Assembly: GCA_035555975.1 (NCBI GenBank) | Contig: DATMFV010000010.1 | Span: 31,862 to 95,861 of the forward strand | Direction of reading: 5' to 3' | From: DATMFV01 sp035555975 | GTDB lineage: Bacteria > Verrucomicrobiota > Verrucomicrobiia > Chthoniobacterales > Chthoniobacteraceae | Length of the DNA stretch: 64,000 nucleotides | Shown here: piece after piece, positions 26,284-36,486 of the stretch | Layout of the letters: every line of letters starts with the position of its first letter | How positions within the stretch are numbered: position 1 is the first letter of the stretch | The notes under the pieces: model-generated | The model's input: only the letters and a program-made list of their open reading frames with translations | What the model was told of the DNA's origin: nothing | The model's database searches: none | Position numbers and translations under genes: made by a program

Positions 26284-29200
26284 AAGATGAACGATCTCTC
26301 CTGAAGGCAAGGATCTCGCCTCTTTCGGTCGCAGCGACGACGGTCTCCGGAGTTTCCGACAGCAACGCCGCGTCCCGGAAGGCTCCCGCGGCGATCGCTT
26401 CGATGCCGTTTTCGTCGGAGAATCCAAAGAGACCCCCCGGCCCCGCCAGAAGCGCCCGGCCGGTGCCGCATTCGCGCAGGGAGGTCACCGGCATCGAAAG
26501 AAGCCGTGCATGGACCGACGGCGGGCTTTCGAGGCCGTTTTTCCAGTCAAACTCCCAAAGCAGGGAATCTGCGGTGGCCGCCAGAAGGCGCAGCCGGGTC
26601 GGTGTCTGCTCAAGGATGGCAACCCCCTTGAGGGGAGCCTGGGAACCCCATTGATAGTGAAAAGCCCTCCGTCGCCCGTCATAAAGCGCCAGCGAAGTGC
26701 CGCGCGCGAGGAGCAGGAAACGGGGTTGGCCGGATAGCCCGGGCAGCGGTTCGTAGCGGAGGAGGGGAGGCCCCGCCAGGGGAGCCGAGGAGATGGCGTT
26801 TCCAATGACGCTTTCTTTCAGAAGCTCGTAGGTTTGCTTCCAGAACTTCGCTCCACCGGGATCGCGGAGGGTCGGCTCGCCGGGGCCCCCCAACTGCCGG
26901 AGATGCCAGCGGTCGATCGCCACCTGCTCCTCCTCCCCATGCCCGAAGTCGAGCCCCTCGGCGAGAAGGCCCGGCATGCCGTAACCGCCGGTATTCAAGA
27001 CCCCTTCAAAGCTCAGGTCGGGGTTGAGAAAGGTGAACGCGCCATAGCGTCCGATGACCACGCGCCGTTCTCCGGCGGCGTTCGGTCGCCACAACCCGAC
27101 CGAAAACGGGAGGACGTAGCCCCCGGCCGGGTGCCGGGTCCGGTGTTTGCCATACCCTGCGGCAAAGGCGGCGTGCATCCGGTAGAGATCGGCGCGAGCC
27201 TCAAGCGTCCCGTCAAGGGCATGGACTTCGAGGGTTCCATTGGCGTAGAGGACAAAAAGCTCCTTTCCTGAAGGCGCCTTGCGCTCCAGCAGGCGGATCG
27301 CCTGGACCGGCCCGTCCAGCTCTTTCTGAAAGATCGGGCGGCCCTTGAAATCAAGCAACGCGACGGAGAGATCGTCGTAACGCATGGAGCGCGGGATCTG
27401 CGGGAAAACATCGCTGACCACCAGCGTCTGCGGTTGGCCGGTTCCAAGGAAATCGCCGGTTTCCAGCCGCAGCGGATGACGCGCTTCGAGCCGGGAACCC
27501 GTGAAAAAGAGCAGCGGGTCGTCTCCGGCAGCCTTGACGTACCGGGCCTCGGTCGGTCGGGCGAGGAGCAGCGTCTCGTCCTGCTCCGGCACGGGGTGGA
27601 CCTCTCCATAGTTGGCGGTGCGGACGCCGGGCCGCCAGCGGCGTTGGCCCTCCGCAGGCTTCCACCCTTCGGCTTCAGCGCTTGAGAGGAGCATCTCTTT
27701 TGGAAGGCGCGCCCGCCTGGAAGGATCGTGAGAAAACGCGCGGATCTCCGTCAGTTTCAGGATGGCACCCAGATCATACAGGCCTTTCCCGTCCGTTGAA
27801 GATGAGGTGACTCTGGCCGGTTTGAGAAAGCCGTCGTAGCGCCACCCCCGGCTCCATGATGAGGCGGCGTCGCGAGGGACGATGGGCGGGGAGGGTTCCG
27901 CAGCGGGTCGATCCGCACGCTGCACCGCCTGCCGGGGCGGCTCCGGGTCACCGGTAGCCTTCAGGGTAAAATGAAGGCGTTTGCCATCCTCCCCGTCTTG
28001 AGGGATGCCGTCGTAAACCCCGGTCTGCTGCGGCGTCCGGATCACAAGCGCGGCACGCTGAAAGCCAGCCTCCGGGGGCGGGTTCCAGTCGAGCACCGTG
28101 CGGCGTTTCCCTTCGCCGATGATCAGGCGCTCTCCATCGACGATCTTCACCGGTCGGAACCGGGGCGGCCGGGCGTCGGTCGCTTCGACCACGGTAGCGA
28201 CCACGACGGACTCTCCCTTGCGCAGGCGTCGCAAGGCGTGGGCGCGGACCGGCTGTTCGGTCGTTCCGGCATCGCGGGGCATCATAGTAAAGCCGTCGCC
28301 CGCCATGGTGATCCGCAGGCGGTTGCCGCCGCTCGTAAAGAGGTGACTCTCTCCCTGCCTTGAACCGGTGCCGCGGAGGTTCCAGCCGACCCCGAGAAGG
28401 TAGGTCCCTTCCGCATCGGCCTCGAAGCGGTCCCGGAAGACAAAAAGCCCTTTCCCCAGCCGCACGGCGTCGCGGGTCCACTTCACTTCGCTGGTCAACT
28501 GCTGGCGAAAACGGAGCGCCTGCCCAGAGGGGAGATCCGCGCTCCAGAGGCCGTGCGAAGTGTCGCCGCGCGACGGCTTCCCTGCGGCCTGGTCGACGCG
28601 GACCGCCGTGGCGGTATTGGCCTGAAAGCGGTTGGCATCGCGGTTGCCGGTCCCGAGCCAGGTCACGCCGCCGGAGACAAGCGAGACGACCGCGCCAGAG
28701 GGGGCGGTTCCATCCACCCCGTTGAAGGCGAGGTAATCGTCGCCCGGCTCGAAGCCGCTGCGGATCGCCAGAAAGTAATAGTTCTCGCGGCTGGTCCGGA
28801 CCGGCGCATTATCGACGGGATTCGGTGTGAACCCGATCCCGCTCCAGCGCCTGGGAACCGATTCGGGAAGGTCGGCATCGGGGGTATAGCGACGGATGCC
28901 GCCGAGGTAGCGATTTTGAAAATAACCGCTGGCGCGCACCTTCTCGGGCAGGTGTTTCCAGAGCCAGTGAAGCTCCGGGTCGCGGGTCAGGGAGGTAAGC
29001 ATCCCGAGCAGCAGCCGGGTGTCGCGGCTTTTGGGAGGGTAGGCAAAATCTCCGGTCAGATGATTGACCCGGTCCAGAGAAAGGGATTTGAGCGCATGGC
29101 CGCTTGCGAAAAACTCGCGGTAGAGGTCGTGGTCGAGCGCAAAGCGGAAGAAACTGGCGTTGACTTCCTCGTAGACTTCATCGAGCCCGCCGCCGGGGAG

Positions 29201-30751
29201 GCTCGGGTTGTTGCGGTGGGTCACAAAATCGGTCAATGCCCGTTTCTTTTCAGCGAGCCGGAACGCTACCAGTTCCTTGAGAACGCCTTCAGGTTTGAGG
29301 ACTTCGGACAGGTAGCGGGCCAACTGGTGGTCGCTCATCCAGGGGTCGATCTGGTGACGGCTGGTGATGTTGATTTCGCCGTAGGGAGGGGTGAAGGTGG
29401 TCATCCAGTGGAGATCGCCCACGGTCATCAGATCAAGGAAGTTTTCCAGGAAGAGGGCGTCGACCGCCCGGGTCTGTTCCGGGGAGAGAAGGCCGCTTTC
29501 GTCCAGCATGTCAAAGGTGCGGACAAAGAACTCGGCGATATAGTGATGAGTATAGGCTTTTTCGCGGATCACCTGGGAAAGGTAGTGATCGGCGCGCTTC
29601 CGGTAGCTCTCCCAACCGGTCCAGTAATATCCCATGGCGTTGCGATACCAGCGAACCACGTTTCCATAACCCGGCTGCGGCTTGGGCAACAGCGGGCTTT
29701 CCGGCGTGTCGCGCCACAAAGCATCGTCCTTCTGGAGAAGCCTGAGGCAATCGCCCTGAAGCTCGGCTTCCAAAAGCCAGGGAAGCCGGAAGCTTTCCCG
29801 GGTCCCTTCGCCGGCGGCGAGGATTTCCAGAAATTTCCCGACACCGCGCCGGACCCCCTCGTCGGTCGTTCCTCCGATGATCAGATGGTTTCCGCCGCGA
29901 TGGGCAACATTGGCGGCGGTATGAACGACATAGCCATCGCCGCCGGGATAAAACCCGTCAACCGCAGTAAGAAAGTGATTGTACGCCGTCCAGAGGGCGC
30001 GGTTGTTGCCGAGACGGCCAAGGAGGATCAGGTTGGCGGCGCTTAGATCGCGCCTGAGGGTTGGAAAATCGCCCTCCGTCGCGTCGCGATCGGAGAGGAT
30101 CGGCAGTTCAACCCCTGTTCTGGCTTTGACGGCGTCGCGAATGGAAGCGGCGAGCGAAAGGTAGGCTTCCGAACCGGCGGGGATGATGATTGAGGCACGG
30201 GGAGCGCCCTCTTTGACCAGTTCCGTGGAGCCGCGGGCAGGCCGCCGATGGATGGCCGTGGGGCGTTCAACGCGGACGAGCGAGACCTCGCGGATCATGG
30301 CTGAAGCCGGTCGCGCGGGATCAAGGGAACGGAGGTGCAGTTCCAGCCTCGCGGTCGCGGGCTCGGTGGCGCGGTAAAGGCCGGAGAGCGTCTGCCATTG
30401 GCCCGGGTCGTTGTAGGCCATGCTGAACGCGCCAAACCTGGCCACCAGAGCGTCTTCCGATCGGACCCTGGCGCGAAAGAGATACTCCGCGCCCTGTTCC
30501 ACTGCGACAGGAATGGAAAACGCGGCCCGGTCTCCGTTTGCCGGGCCTTTGAGCAGCACGCCGCCCGGCTCCTCCTGCGTGGCGGGCGGCGTGCCGGTGC
30601 CGTCGGTCGGCTCAAGCCCGGCGAGGAGCCGCTCCACCGGGAGAAGGTTTTCCCCGCGGTACTGAAAATCGTACCGGGGAGCCGCGGGCGAGGCAGCGGC
30701 GATCGTCACCGCGAGGGAGACGAGCCATGGCAGAATAAGGTGGCGTTTCAA
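26273..30751 (-). CDS. giant secreted multidomain protein, copy 2 (putative polysaccharide lyase or hydrolase)
   Basis: This protein of about 1,492 residues is a full-length paralogue of the product at 31925. The predicted order is: signal peptide (KRHLILPWLVSLAVTIAAAS), an N-terminal beta-sandwich (about 30-165), a GH67N/DUF4838-type alpha/beta domain (about 180-310, with LILLGRLGNNR and DGFYPGGDGYVV), a helical toroid-like region (about 340-640), a beta-rich region (about 650-900), and a C-terminal discoidin-like and propeller-like part. It fits no enzyme family I can name. The TTG start at 30751 is chosen because the encoded signal peptide then aligns with its paralogue; the frame is open further upstream into the PEP-CTERM gene. 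Confidence 0.7.
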   Translation of the reverse strand: MKRHLILPWLVSLAVTIAAASPAAPRYDFQYRGENLLPVERLLAGLEPTDGTGTPPATQEEPGGVLLKGPANGDRAAFSIPVAVEQGAEYLFRARVRSEDALVARFGAFSMAYNDPGQWQTLSGLYRATEPATARLELHLRSLDPARPASAMIREVSLVRVERPTAIHRRPARGSTELVKEGAPRASIIIPAGSEAYLSLAASIRDAVKARTGVELPILSDRDATEGDFPTLRRDLSAANLILLGRLGNNRALWTAYNHFLTAVDGFYPGGDGYVVHTAANVAHRGGNHLIIGGTTDEGVRRGVGKFLEILAAGEGTRESFRLPWLLEAELQGDCLRLLQKDDALWRDTPESPLLPKPQPGYGNVVRWYRNAMGYYWTGWESYRKRADHYLSQVIREKAYTHHYIAEFFVRTFDMLDESGLLSPEQTRAVDALFLENFLDLMTVGDLHWMTTFTPPYGEINITSRHQIDPWMSDHQLARYLSEVLKPEGVLKELVAFRLAEKKRALTDFVTHRNNPSLPGGGLDEVYEEVNASFFRFALDHDLYREFFASGHALKSLSLDRVNHLTGDFAYPPKSRDTRLLLGMLTSLTRDPELHWLWKHLPEKVRASGYFQNRYLGGIRRYTPDADLPESVPRRWSGIGFTPNPVDNAPVRTSRENYYFLAIRSGFEPGDDYLAFNGVDGTAPSGAVVSLVSGGVTWLGTGNRDANRFQANTATAVRVDQAAGKPSRGDTSHGLWSADLPSGQALRFRQQLTSEVKWTRDAVRLGKGLFVFRDRFEADAEGTYLLGVGWNLRGTGSRQGESHLFTSGGNRLRITMAGDGFTMMPRDAGTTEQPVRAHALRRLRKGESVVVATVVEATDARPPRFRPVKIVDGERLIIGEGKRRTVLDWNPPPEAGFQRAALVIRTPQQTGVYDGIPQDGEDGKRLHFTLKATGDPEPPRQAVQRADRPAAEPSPPIVPRDAASSWSRGWRYDGFLKPARVTSSSTDGKGLYDLGAILKLTEIRAFSHDPSRRARLPKEMLLSSAEAEGWKPAEGQRRWRPGVRTANYGEVHPVPEQDETLLLARPTEARYVKAAGDDPLLFFTGSRLEARHPLRLETGDFLGTGQPQTLVVSDVFPQIPRSMRYDDLSVALLDFKGRPIFQKELDGPVQAIRLLERKAPSGKELFVLYANGTLEVHALDGTLEARADLYRMHAAFAAGYGKHRTRHPAGGYVLPFSVGLWRPNAAGERRVVIGRYGAFTFLNPDLSFEGVLNTGGYGMPGLLAEGLDFGHGEEEQVAIDRWHLRQLGGPGEPTLRDPGGAKFWKQTYELLKESVIGNAISSAPLAGPPLLRYEPLPGLSGQPRFLLLARGTSLALYDGRRRAFHYQWGSQAPLKGVAILEQTPTRLRLLAATADSLLWEFDWKNGLESPPSVHARLLSMPVTSLRECGTGRALLAGPGGLFGFSDENGIEAIAAGAFRDAALLSETPETVVAATERGEILAFRRDRSSYGP

Positions 30752-30755
30752 CCGA

Positions 30756-31928
30756 TCAATGAGAAAGGGGGCTGCTGCGGCGGCGCAGCATCCCGATAGT
30801 GAGGACGAGGGCCATGACGGCAAGCGCCGTCGTACCCGGCTCGGGAATAACTGCCGCCGTGGTATAGCTGAAGTTGTAATCCTTGCTCATGTCCGTGCTG
30901 GAGATGCTGGAGAAAGCCGCATCGCCATAGATGAGGGCGTACCCGTCAAGCCCCTGAAACGTGGCGGAGTTGACGGCGTCGTTGGTGCTTTTGCTGATAT
31001 AGCCAAACCAGCGGACGGAGCTGGTTCCGGCTTCCGCGCTGGTCAGCGCGATTTTATAGTAGGCACCCTCGGTCAGGATGGGGGTCTCTTCGAAGGATAG
31101 CGTGTAGAAGTTGGTTCCGCCGGGCGTCAGGAGGCTGGAGTCGAGCACCGTGGTGGCCAGGGTGACGTTGGCATCGTTGAGGAGCGTGACCTGAACGTCC
31201 CGAAGGTTGGTTTCGCCCACATTGAGCCGGAGCGTGATGGAATCGAGCGCCGTATGGCCCGGTTCGCCGGACTTGAACTCAAACCGCTGGGCGTAAGGGG
31301 TGGTCTGGGAGAGGAAGGGAGAAAACTGACTGTCGATAAGGGCGTACCCCATGCCGCGACCCGAGGTGGTGCCGACCGCGAAGGTGATGACGTCGGAAGT
31401 ATTGGTCGCGCCGGGCGTGGTGCCGCCGGTCATGACGCCCCATCCATACTGGTGATCCACGATGCCATAGGTCTGGTCGGGGGTGACCCCGTCGGTCACG
31501 AGTTTCCGGAGGGTGGCATTTCCGGCGGTCGTGGGTTGGACCACGACGTGGTACACCTGCCCCGCCACCAGCGGTTGTTCGGCAAAGGTGATGGTGCTCC
31601 AGCCGCCTGGGGTCACCGTCGCGGTGCCCGAGGCCAAAAAGGTGCCCGTTGGCTTTCCATTGCCGTCGTCGGCCTGCAAACCGAAAGTCAGCGAAGCGGC
31701 GGTCGCGTCGTTGTTCAGATTCACCGAGAGGGAGGTTGCCGAGGTGGTCTCCGTCGCCGTGAACCGGACATAAGCTCCGTTGAGAGTATTGGATGTCTGG
31801 TTGCTGGAGGTTCTATAGCGAAACGTGTTGCCCTGGGTATACTCGGGAGTGTAGGGATCGCCCAGGGCATGGGGTGACAAAGCCCCGAGAGTGCAAAGGG
31901 CGAGTGCGGAGAGAAGGGATCTTTTCAT
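30756..31928 (-). CDS. PEP-CTERM protein, cassette C
   Basis: This 390-residue exported protein has a signal peptide (MKRSLLSALALCTLGALSPH, cleavage near ALG), a Thr/Ser/Asn-rich beta-sandwich body with two similar halves (for example VRFTATETTSATSLSVNLNN and LDSITLRLNVGETN), and a C-terminal IPEPGTTALAVMALVLTIGM followed by RRRSS. This is a standard PEP-CTERM signal, expected to be cleaved and possibly attached by an exosortase. It lies between the two giant paralogues. Its ATG overlaps the upstream giant gene's TGA (ATGA), and its own stop is 4 bases before the proposed TTG of the downstream giant gene. All three are therefore likely to be made together. Confidence 0.8.
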   Translation of the reverse strand: MKRSLLSALALCTLGALSPHALGDPYTPEYTQGNTFRYRTSSNQTSNTLNGAYVRFTATETTSATSLSVNLNNDATAASLTFGLQADDGNGKPTGTFLASGTATVTPGGWSTITFAEQPLVAGQVYHVVVQPTTAGNATLRKLVTDGVTPDQTYGIVDHQYGWGVMTGGTTPGATNTSDVITFAVGTTSGRGMGYALIDSQFSPFLSQTTPYAQRFEFKSGEPGHTALDSITLRLNVGETNLRDVQVTLLNDANVTLATTVLDSSLLTPGGTNFYTLSFEETPILTEGAYYKIALTSAEAGTSSVRWFGYISKSTNDAVNSATFQGLDGYALIYGDAAFSSISSTDMSKDYNFSYTTAAVIPEPGTTALAVMALVLTIGMLRRRSSPLSH

Positions 31929-34900
31929 GGCGGTAGGGGTCGGCTTCTGGTTGGGACTTTCGGCTTGAGGTTATTTTTGGGTGTTTTTTGAAACCGGGTG
32001 ATCTCGCCCTTTTCGGTGGCTGCCACCACGGTTTCCGGATCGTCCGAAGGGAGGTTGACGCTTTGAAACGCGCCTCTGGCGATCTGCTCCAGGCCAGCCG
32101 CATCGGTGAAACGATAGAGACCTTCAGGGCCTGCCAGAAAGGCGGTGCCCCCGGTTGCTTCGCTGATGGAAACGATCGGGGCATCGAGCATCCCGGCGCT
32201 GAACGACGGTTCGCCCTCCAGGCCGTTCTTCCAGTCCATCTCCCAAAGGAGAAAATCCGCCGTGGAGACCAGCAGGCGCAGCCGGTCGCGGCTCTGTTCA
32301 AGGATGGCGACACCTTTCAGGGGAGCCGGGGAGTTCCAGCGGTAGCGAAAGACGCGTTTCTTCGCATCATAGAGGGTCAGCGAAGTGCCGCGCGCCAGAA
32401 GCAGGTAACGGGGATGTTCCGTGACGCCGAAAAGCGGCTCATAACGAAGAATCGGCATTCCGGAAATGGGGGCGGATTCGCTGGCCTGGTCGAACGTGCT
32501 TTTCAACAGCTCGTAGGTCTGCTCCCAGAACTGTGAACCGCCGGGATCGCGGACCGTCGGCTTTCCACTGCCGCCGAGCTGCCAGAGGCGCTGCCGTTCG
32601 ACGACGACCTGTTCCTCCTGCCCATTGCCGAAATCGATTCCCGTGGCCAGAAGACCGGGCGTGCCAAAGCCGCCGCTCACGTTGAGAACCCCTTCAAAGG
32701 AGAGATCCGGCTTCAGGAATGTAAAACCGCCGTAACGGCTGATAATGATCCCTCTTTGCCCGTCGGTATCCGGCCTCCAGAGCCCGACGGAAAACGGGAG
32801 TACATAGCCGCCCGGCGGCTGCCGCGTCTTGTGTTCGCTATAACGCGCCGCAAAAGCCTGGTGCATCCGGTAGAGATCGGCCGTGGCTTGCGGCGTGCCA
32901 TCCAGCGCATCCATCTCCAGCGTCCCGTTGGCATAAAGGATAAACAGCTCCTTCTTCCCGTTGCCCTTTCGATCAAGCAGGCGGATGGCCTGGACCGGTC
33001 CGGAGAGATCTTTCTGAAAGATCGCCTTGCCACGCGCATCAAGGAGGGCGACCGAGAGATCGTCCGAGCGGGTGGAGCGTCCGCTCTCCGGAAAGACGGC
33101 GCTGGCCGCCAGCGTCTGCGGTTCGCCCCGACCGAGAAAATCACCGCTTTCGAGCTTGAGGGGATGTCGCGCCTCCCTGCGGGAATCGCTATAGAAGAGA
33201 AGCGACTCCGGCGAATCGGCCTTGACGTACCGCGCGGCCACGGGCGGGTCAAGCAGCAAGGTTTCATCCTGTTTGGCGACGGGATGGGCTTCGCCATAGT
33301 TCGAGGTGCGGACCCCGGGCCGCCACTGGCGCTTGCCGCGCACCGGTTTCCAGTCTTCCGCGCCGGGTCCGGCGGTGGAATAGAGAATTTTTTCCGGCAG
33401 GCGCTGTGGGGAAACATTCAGGGGCTTCGCGCGGATCTCCGCCAGCAGCAAGGTCTCCCCGAAATCAATCACGCGATCGTTGATCACCTGGTAGCCGGTA
33501 ACTGCGGACGGTTTGAGGAAACCGCCGTAACGCCACTTTGCCGTCCATTCCCCGGTGGCATCCCGAACGGCAAGATGGGATGAACCCGCGTCGGCGGACG
33601 ATTCCGGAGCGGGCGGATTGAGCGCTGCAACAGCCCGGGTTATGGCGTCTTCCCGCGACTTGGGTTGATCCTTTGCAGGAAGCAGGAAAGAGAGGCGTTG
33701 ACCCGATTCCGGGGAGACGCCGTGGTAGATACCTGTCCGTTCGGGCGTTGAAATCACCAGCGCAGCCTTTGGCGTAGCGGGAAAGTCGCCGCTCCAGTCG
33801 AGCGCGACCCGGTTGGGACCTTCCCCAAGGAGAAGATGTTCCCGATCCGCCAAGGCCACCGGTCGAAACGTCCCGGCCCGGGCCGGTGCCACCTCCATCA
33901 CGGTATAGGCAACGGCGGATTCCCCCTTCTTGAAATGTCGCACCGATTGGTTGCGAAGGCTCTGGCCCGCCAGCTTCCCCGTCTCCATTTCCACCAGGGA
34001 AAAGCCGTCGCCCCCCGTATGAAGCCGCAGCTCCTTGCCGCTGACCGAAAAACGGTAGCCATCGGCCTCCCGTCTCCCCCGGAGATTCAGGTGCCAGCCG
34101 ACGCCGAGAAGGTAGGTGCCTTCCTCCTGAGCGGTGAAGTGATCGCGGAAGATGAAGCGTCCCCTGCCGATGCGGATGGCGTCGCGGGTCCATTCCACCC
34201 CCTGGGAAAGCTTCTGGTGAAAACGAAGCGCCTGCCCCGTGGGGAGGTCGGCGTTCCAGAGGGCGTGCGAGATGTCGTTGCGGAAGGTCTCATCGGAAGG
34301 CTGGTCGATCCGGACGGCCGTCGCGGTGTTGGCGCTGAATCGGGAGCCGCTGCCGTCGCGAAGTCCCTTTCCCAGCCAGGTCGTACCGCGCGAGATCAGG
34401 GCAACCAGCGCGCCGGCGGGCGAGCCGTCGTCGAGGCCATGGAAGGCAAGGTAGTCATCTTCGGGTTCAAACCCTTCACGGATGGCTGTAAAACCGTAGT
34501 TGTCCGCATTGATCTGAAAGGGGGCGTTTTCCACCGGGTTGGGCGTGAAGGTGATGCCGACCCCCTGCTGCGGGACGGTCTGCGGCAGGTCGGCATCCGG
34601 GGTATACCGGCGCAGGTTTCCAAGGTAGCGATTTTGAAAATAACCGGTCGGGCGGATCGTTTCCGGAAGGTGGCTCCATAACCAGTGAAGCTCCGGGTCG
34701 CGGGTGAGGGAAGTAACGATGCCAAGGAGCAGCCGGGTATCGCGGCTCCAGGTGGGGTAGGCAAGATTGCCGGTGACCTGGTTGATCCGTTCCAGGGAGA
34801 GCGCCTTCCGAGCGTTGCCGCTGCCGAAGAACTCGCGGTAGAGATCGTGATCGAGCGCGAAACGAAAGAAACTGGCGTTAATCTCTTCGTAAGCTTCGGC

Positions 34901-36472
34901 TCCCGAGTTCTCGGGCAGGTTCGGGTTGTTGCGATGGGTCACAAAGTCGGTCAGCGCGCGGCCCTTTTCGGTACGGCGGAAGTCGACCAGTTCCTTGAGG
35001 CCGCCCTCGGGAGTGAGCCGGTCCGCAATGAAGGCAGCCAGCATGTAATCACTCATCCATGCGTCGATCTGATGACGGCTCCCGAGGTGAATCCGGCCAT
35101 AGGGAGGGGTGAAGGTGGTCATCCAGTGCAGATCGCCAACGGTCATCACGTCGAGGAAGTTTTCCAGCAGCAGGGCATCCACGGCGCGAACCTGCCCGGG
35201 GGGAAGGACGCCGCTTTCATCCAGCATGTTGAACGTGCGGACAAAAAACTCCGCAATATAGTGATGGGTATAGGCCCGTTCCTGGAGCAGCAGGGAAAGG
35301 TAGTGATCGGCCCGCTTCCGGTAGGCTTCGTCGCCGCTCCAGTAATACCCCATGGCGTTGCGATACCAGCGGATGACGTTTCCGTAACCCGGCGCAGGCT
35401 TGGGCAGCAGCGGGCTTTCCGGTTTCTCCCGCCATTGGGCATCGTCATGTTTGAAAAAGGCGAGGCAATCGCCCTGAAGATCGGTCTGCAGGAGCCATGG
35501 GAGGCGGAGGGTCTTTCCATCCCAGTTGGCAGAGGCCACGATGTCGAGGAATGGTTCGACGCCGCGCCGGACGCCCGCATCGGATGTGCCGCCGATCACG
35601 AGATGGTTTTCGCCATGGTGGGCGACATTGGCAGCGGTCTGGACGACGTAGCCATCGCCGCCTGGGTAGAAGCCGTCCACGGCGGTCAGAAAGCGGTTGT
35701 AAGCGGGCCAGAACGCCCGATTGTTGCCGAGACGGCCAAGGAGGATCAGGTTTTTATCGCGCAGGGCGGGTTTGAGGACGGGGTAGTCCGCCCCGGTCGC
35801 TTCGCGGTCGGAAAGGATGGGAAGCTCGACGCCGGTTTTTTCCCTGACCGCAGCGCGGATGGAAGACGCCAGCGCAGCATAGGTTTCCGCATCGGCGGGA
35901 ATGACGATGGCCGCGTTGGGTGCGCCGTTTTTGACCAGTTCGGTCGAGCCGGAGAAGGGATGCCGTCCGATGGAGGCGGGACGCCGGACCCGGATCAGCG
36001 ACAGCTCTCGGATTTCTGCCGAAGCCGGTCTTGCCGGGTCGAGCGATTGGAGGTCGAGCCTGAGCGTAGCGCCGGTCGGATCGTCCGTGGCGCGGTAAAG
36101 CCCGGCGACCCTCTGCCATTGGCCCTGGTCGTGATACGCCATCGAAAGCTTGCCGAGCCGGGCGACCACGGCATCGGAGGACCTGACCGTGGCGCGGAAG
36201 AGGTATTCCACCCCCGGTTCGACGGCGATGGGAAGAGAGAAAGTAGCCTTCGATCCGGGGTTGCGGCTTTCAAGTTGCAGCCCCCTGCCATCTTTCAAGG
36301 CGCGCGCCATCCCATCGCTACCCGTCGGCCTGAGCCCGGCGATCGCCCGTTGCGCCGGTAGGAGGTTTTCCCCCAGATACTCGAAATCGTTCGACGGCGG
36401 GAGGTCTGCGGCCATCCTCCATGGCGCGATGAACAGGCAAAAGAAAAACAGGTGGAGAAAGCGGTAAAGCAT
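31925..36472 (-). CDS. giant secreted multidomain protein, copy 1 (putative polysaccharide lyase or hydrolase)
   Basis: This 1,515-residue protein begins with a signal peptide (LHLFFFCLFIAPWRMAA). Predicted parts are: a carbohydrate-binding-like beta-sandwich (about 30-165, GVEYLFRATVRSSDAVVARL); a GH67N/DUF4838-type domain (about 178-312, LILLGRLGNNR at 242-252, DGFYPGGDGYVV at 266-277); a helical region (about 335-650) with the strongly conserved GDLHWMTTFTPPYG (446-459) and SRHQID; a beta-sandwich resembling the second half of heparinase-type lyases; a discoidin-like segment around FLKPSAVTGYQ; and a C-terminal propeller-like region. Catalytic residues are unknown; the conserved His, Tyr and Arg of the 446-470 block are candidates. 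It follows the prepilin gene by 14 bases. Confidence 0.72.
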   Translation of the reverse strand: MLYRFLHLFFFCLFIAPWRMAADLPPSNDFEYLGENLLPAQRAIAGLRPTGSDGMARALKDGRGLQLESRNPGSKATFSLPIAVEPGVEYLFRATVRSSDAVVARLGKLSMAYHDQGQWQRVAGLYRATDDPTGATLRLDLQSLDPARPASAEIRELSLIRVRRPASIGRHPFSGSTELVKNGAPNAAIVIPADAETYAALASSIRAAVREKTGVELPILSDREATGADYPVLKPALRDKNLILLGRLGNNRAFWPAYNRFLTAVDGFYPGGDGYVVQTAANVAHHGENHLVIGGTSDAGVRRGVEPFLDIVASANWDGKTLRLPWLLQTDLQGDCLAFFKHDDAQWREKPESPLLPKPAPGYGNVIRWYRNAMGYYWSGDEAYRKRADHYLSLLLQERAYTHHYIAEFFVRTFNMLDESGVLPPGQVRAVDALLLENFLDVMTVGDLHWMTTFTPPYGRIHLGSRHQIDAWMSDYMLAAFIADRLTPEGGLKELVDFRRTEKGRALTDFVTHRNNPNLPENSGAEAYEEINASFFRFALDHDLYREFFGSGNARKALSLERINQVTGNLAYPTWSRDTRLLLGIVTSLTRDPELHWLWSHLPETIRPTGYFQNRYLGNLRRYTPDADLPQTVPQQGVGITFTPNPVENAPFQINADNYGFTAIREGFEPEDDYLAFHGLDDGSPAGALVALISRGTTWLGKGLRDGSGSRFSANTATAVRIDQPSDETFRNDISHALWNADLPTGQALRFHQKLSQGVEWTRDAIRIGRGRFIFRDHFTAQEEGTYLLGVGWHLNLRGRREADGYRFSVSGKELRLHTGGDGFSLVEMETGKLAGQSLRNQSVRHFKKGESAVAYTVMEVAPARAGTFRPVALADREHLLLGEGPNRVALDWSGDFPATPKAALVISTPERTGIYHGVSPESGQRLSFLLPAKDQPKSREDAITRAVAALNPPAPESSADAGSSHLAVRDATGEWTAKWRYGGFLKPSAVTGYQVINDRVIDFGETLLLAEIRAKPLNVSPQRLPEKILYSTAGPGAEDWKPVRGKRQWRPGVRTSNYGEAHPVAKQDETLLLDPPVAARYVKADSPESLLFYSDSRREARHPLKLESGDFLGRGEPQTLAASAVFPESGRSTRSDDLSVALLDARGKAIFQKDLSGPVQAIRLLDRKGNGKKELFILYANGTLEMDALDGTPQATADLYRMHQAFAARYSEHKTRQPPGGYVLPFSVGLWRPDTDGQRGIIISRYGGFTFLKPDLSFEGVLNVSGGFGTPGLLATGIDFGNGQEEQVVVERQRLWQLGGSGKPTVRDPGGSQFWEQTYELLKSTFDQASESAPISGMPILRYEPLFGVTEHPRYLLLARGTSLTLYDAKKRVFRYRWNSPAPLKGVAILEQSRDRLRLLVSTADFLLWEMDWKNGLEGEPSFSAGMLDAPIVSISEATGGTAFLAGPEGLYRFTDAAGLEQIARGAFQSVNLPSDDPETVVAATEKGEITRFQKTPKNNLKPKVPTRSRPLPP

Positions 36473-36486
36473 CCGGTCAAAACAGG

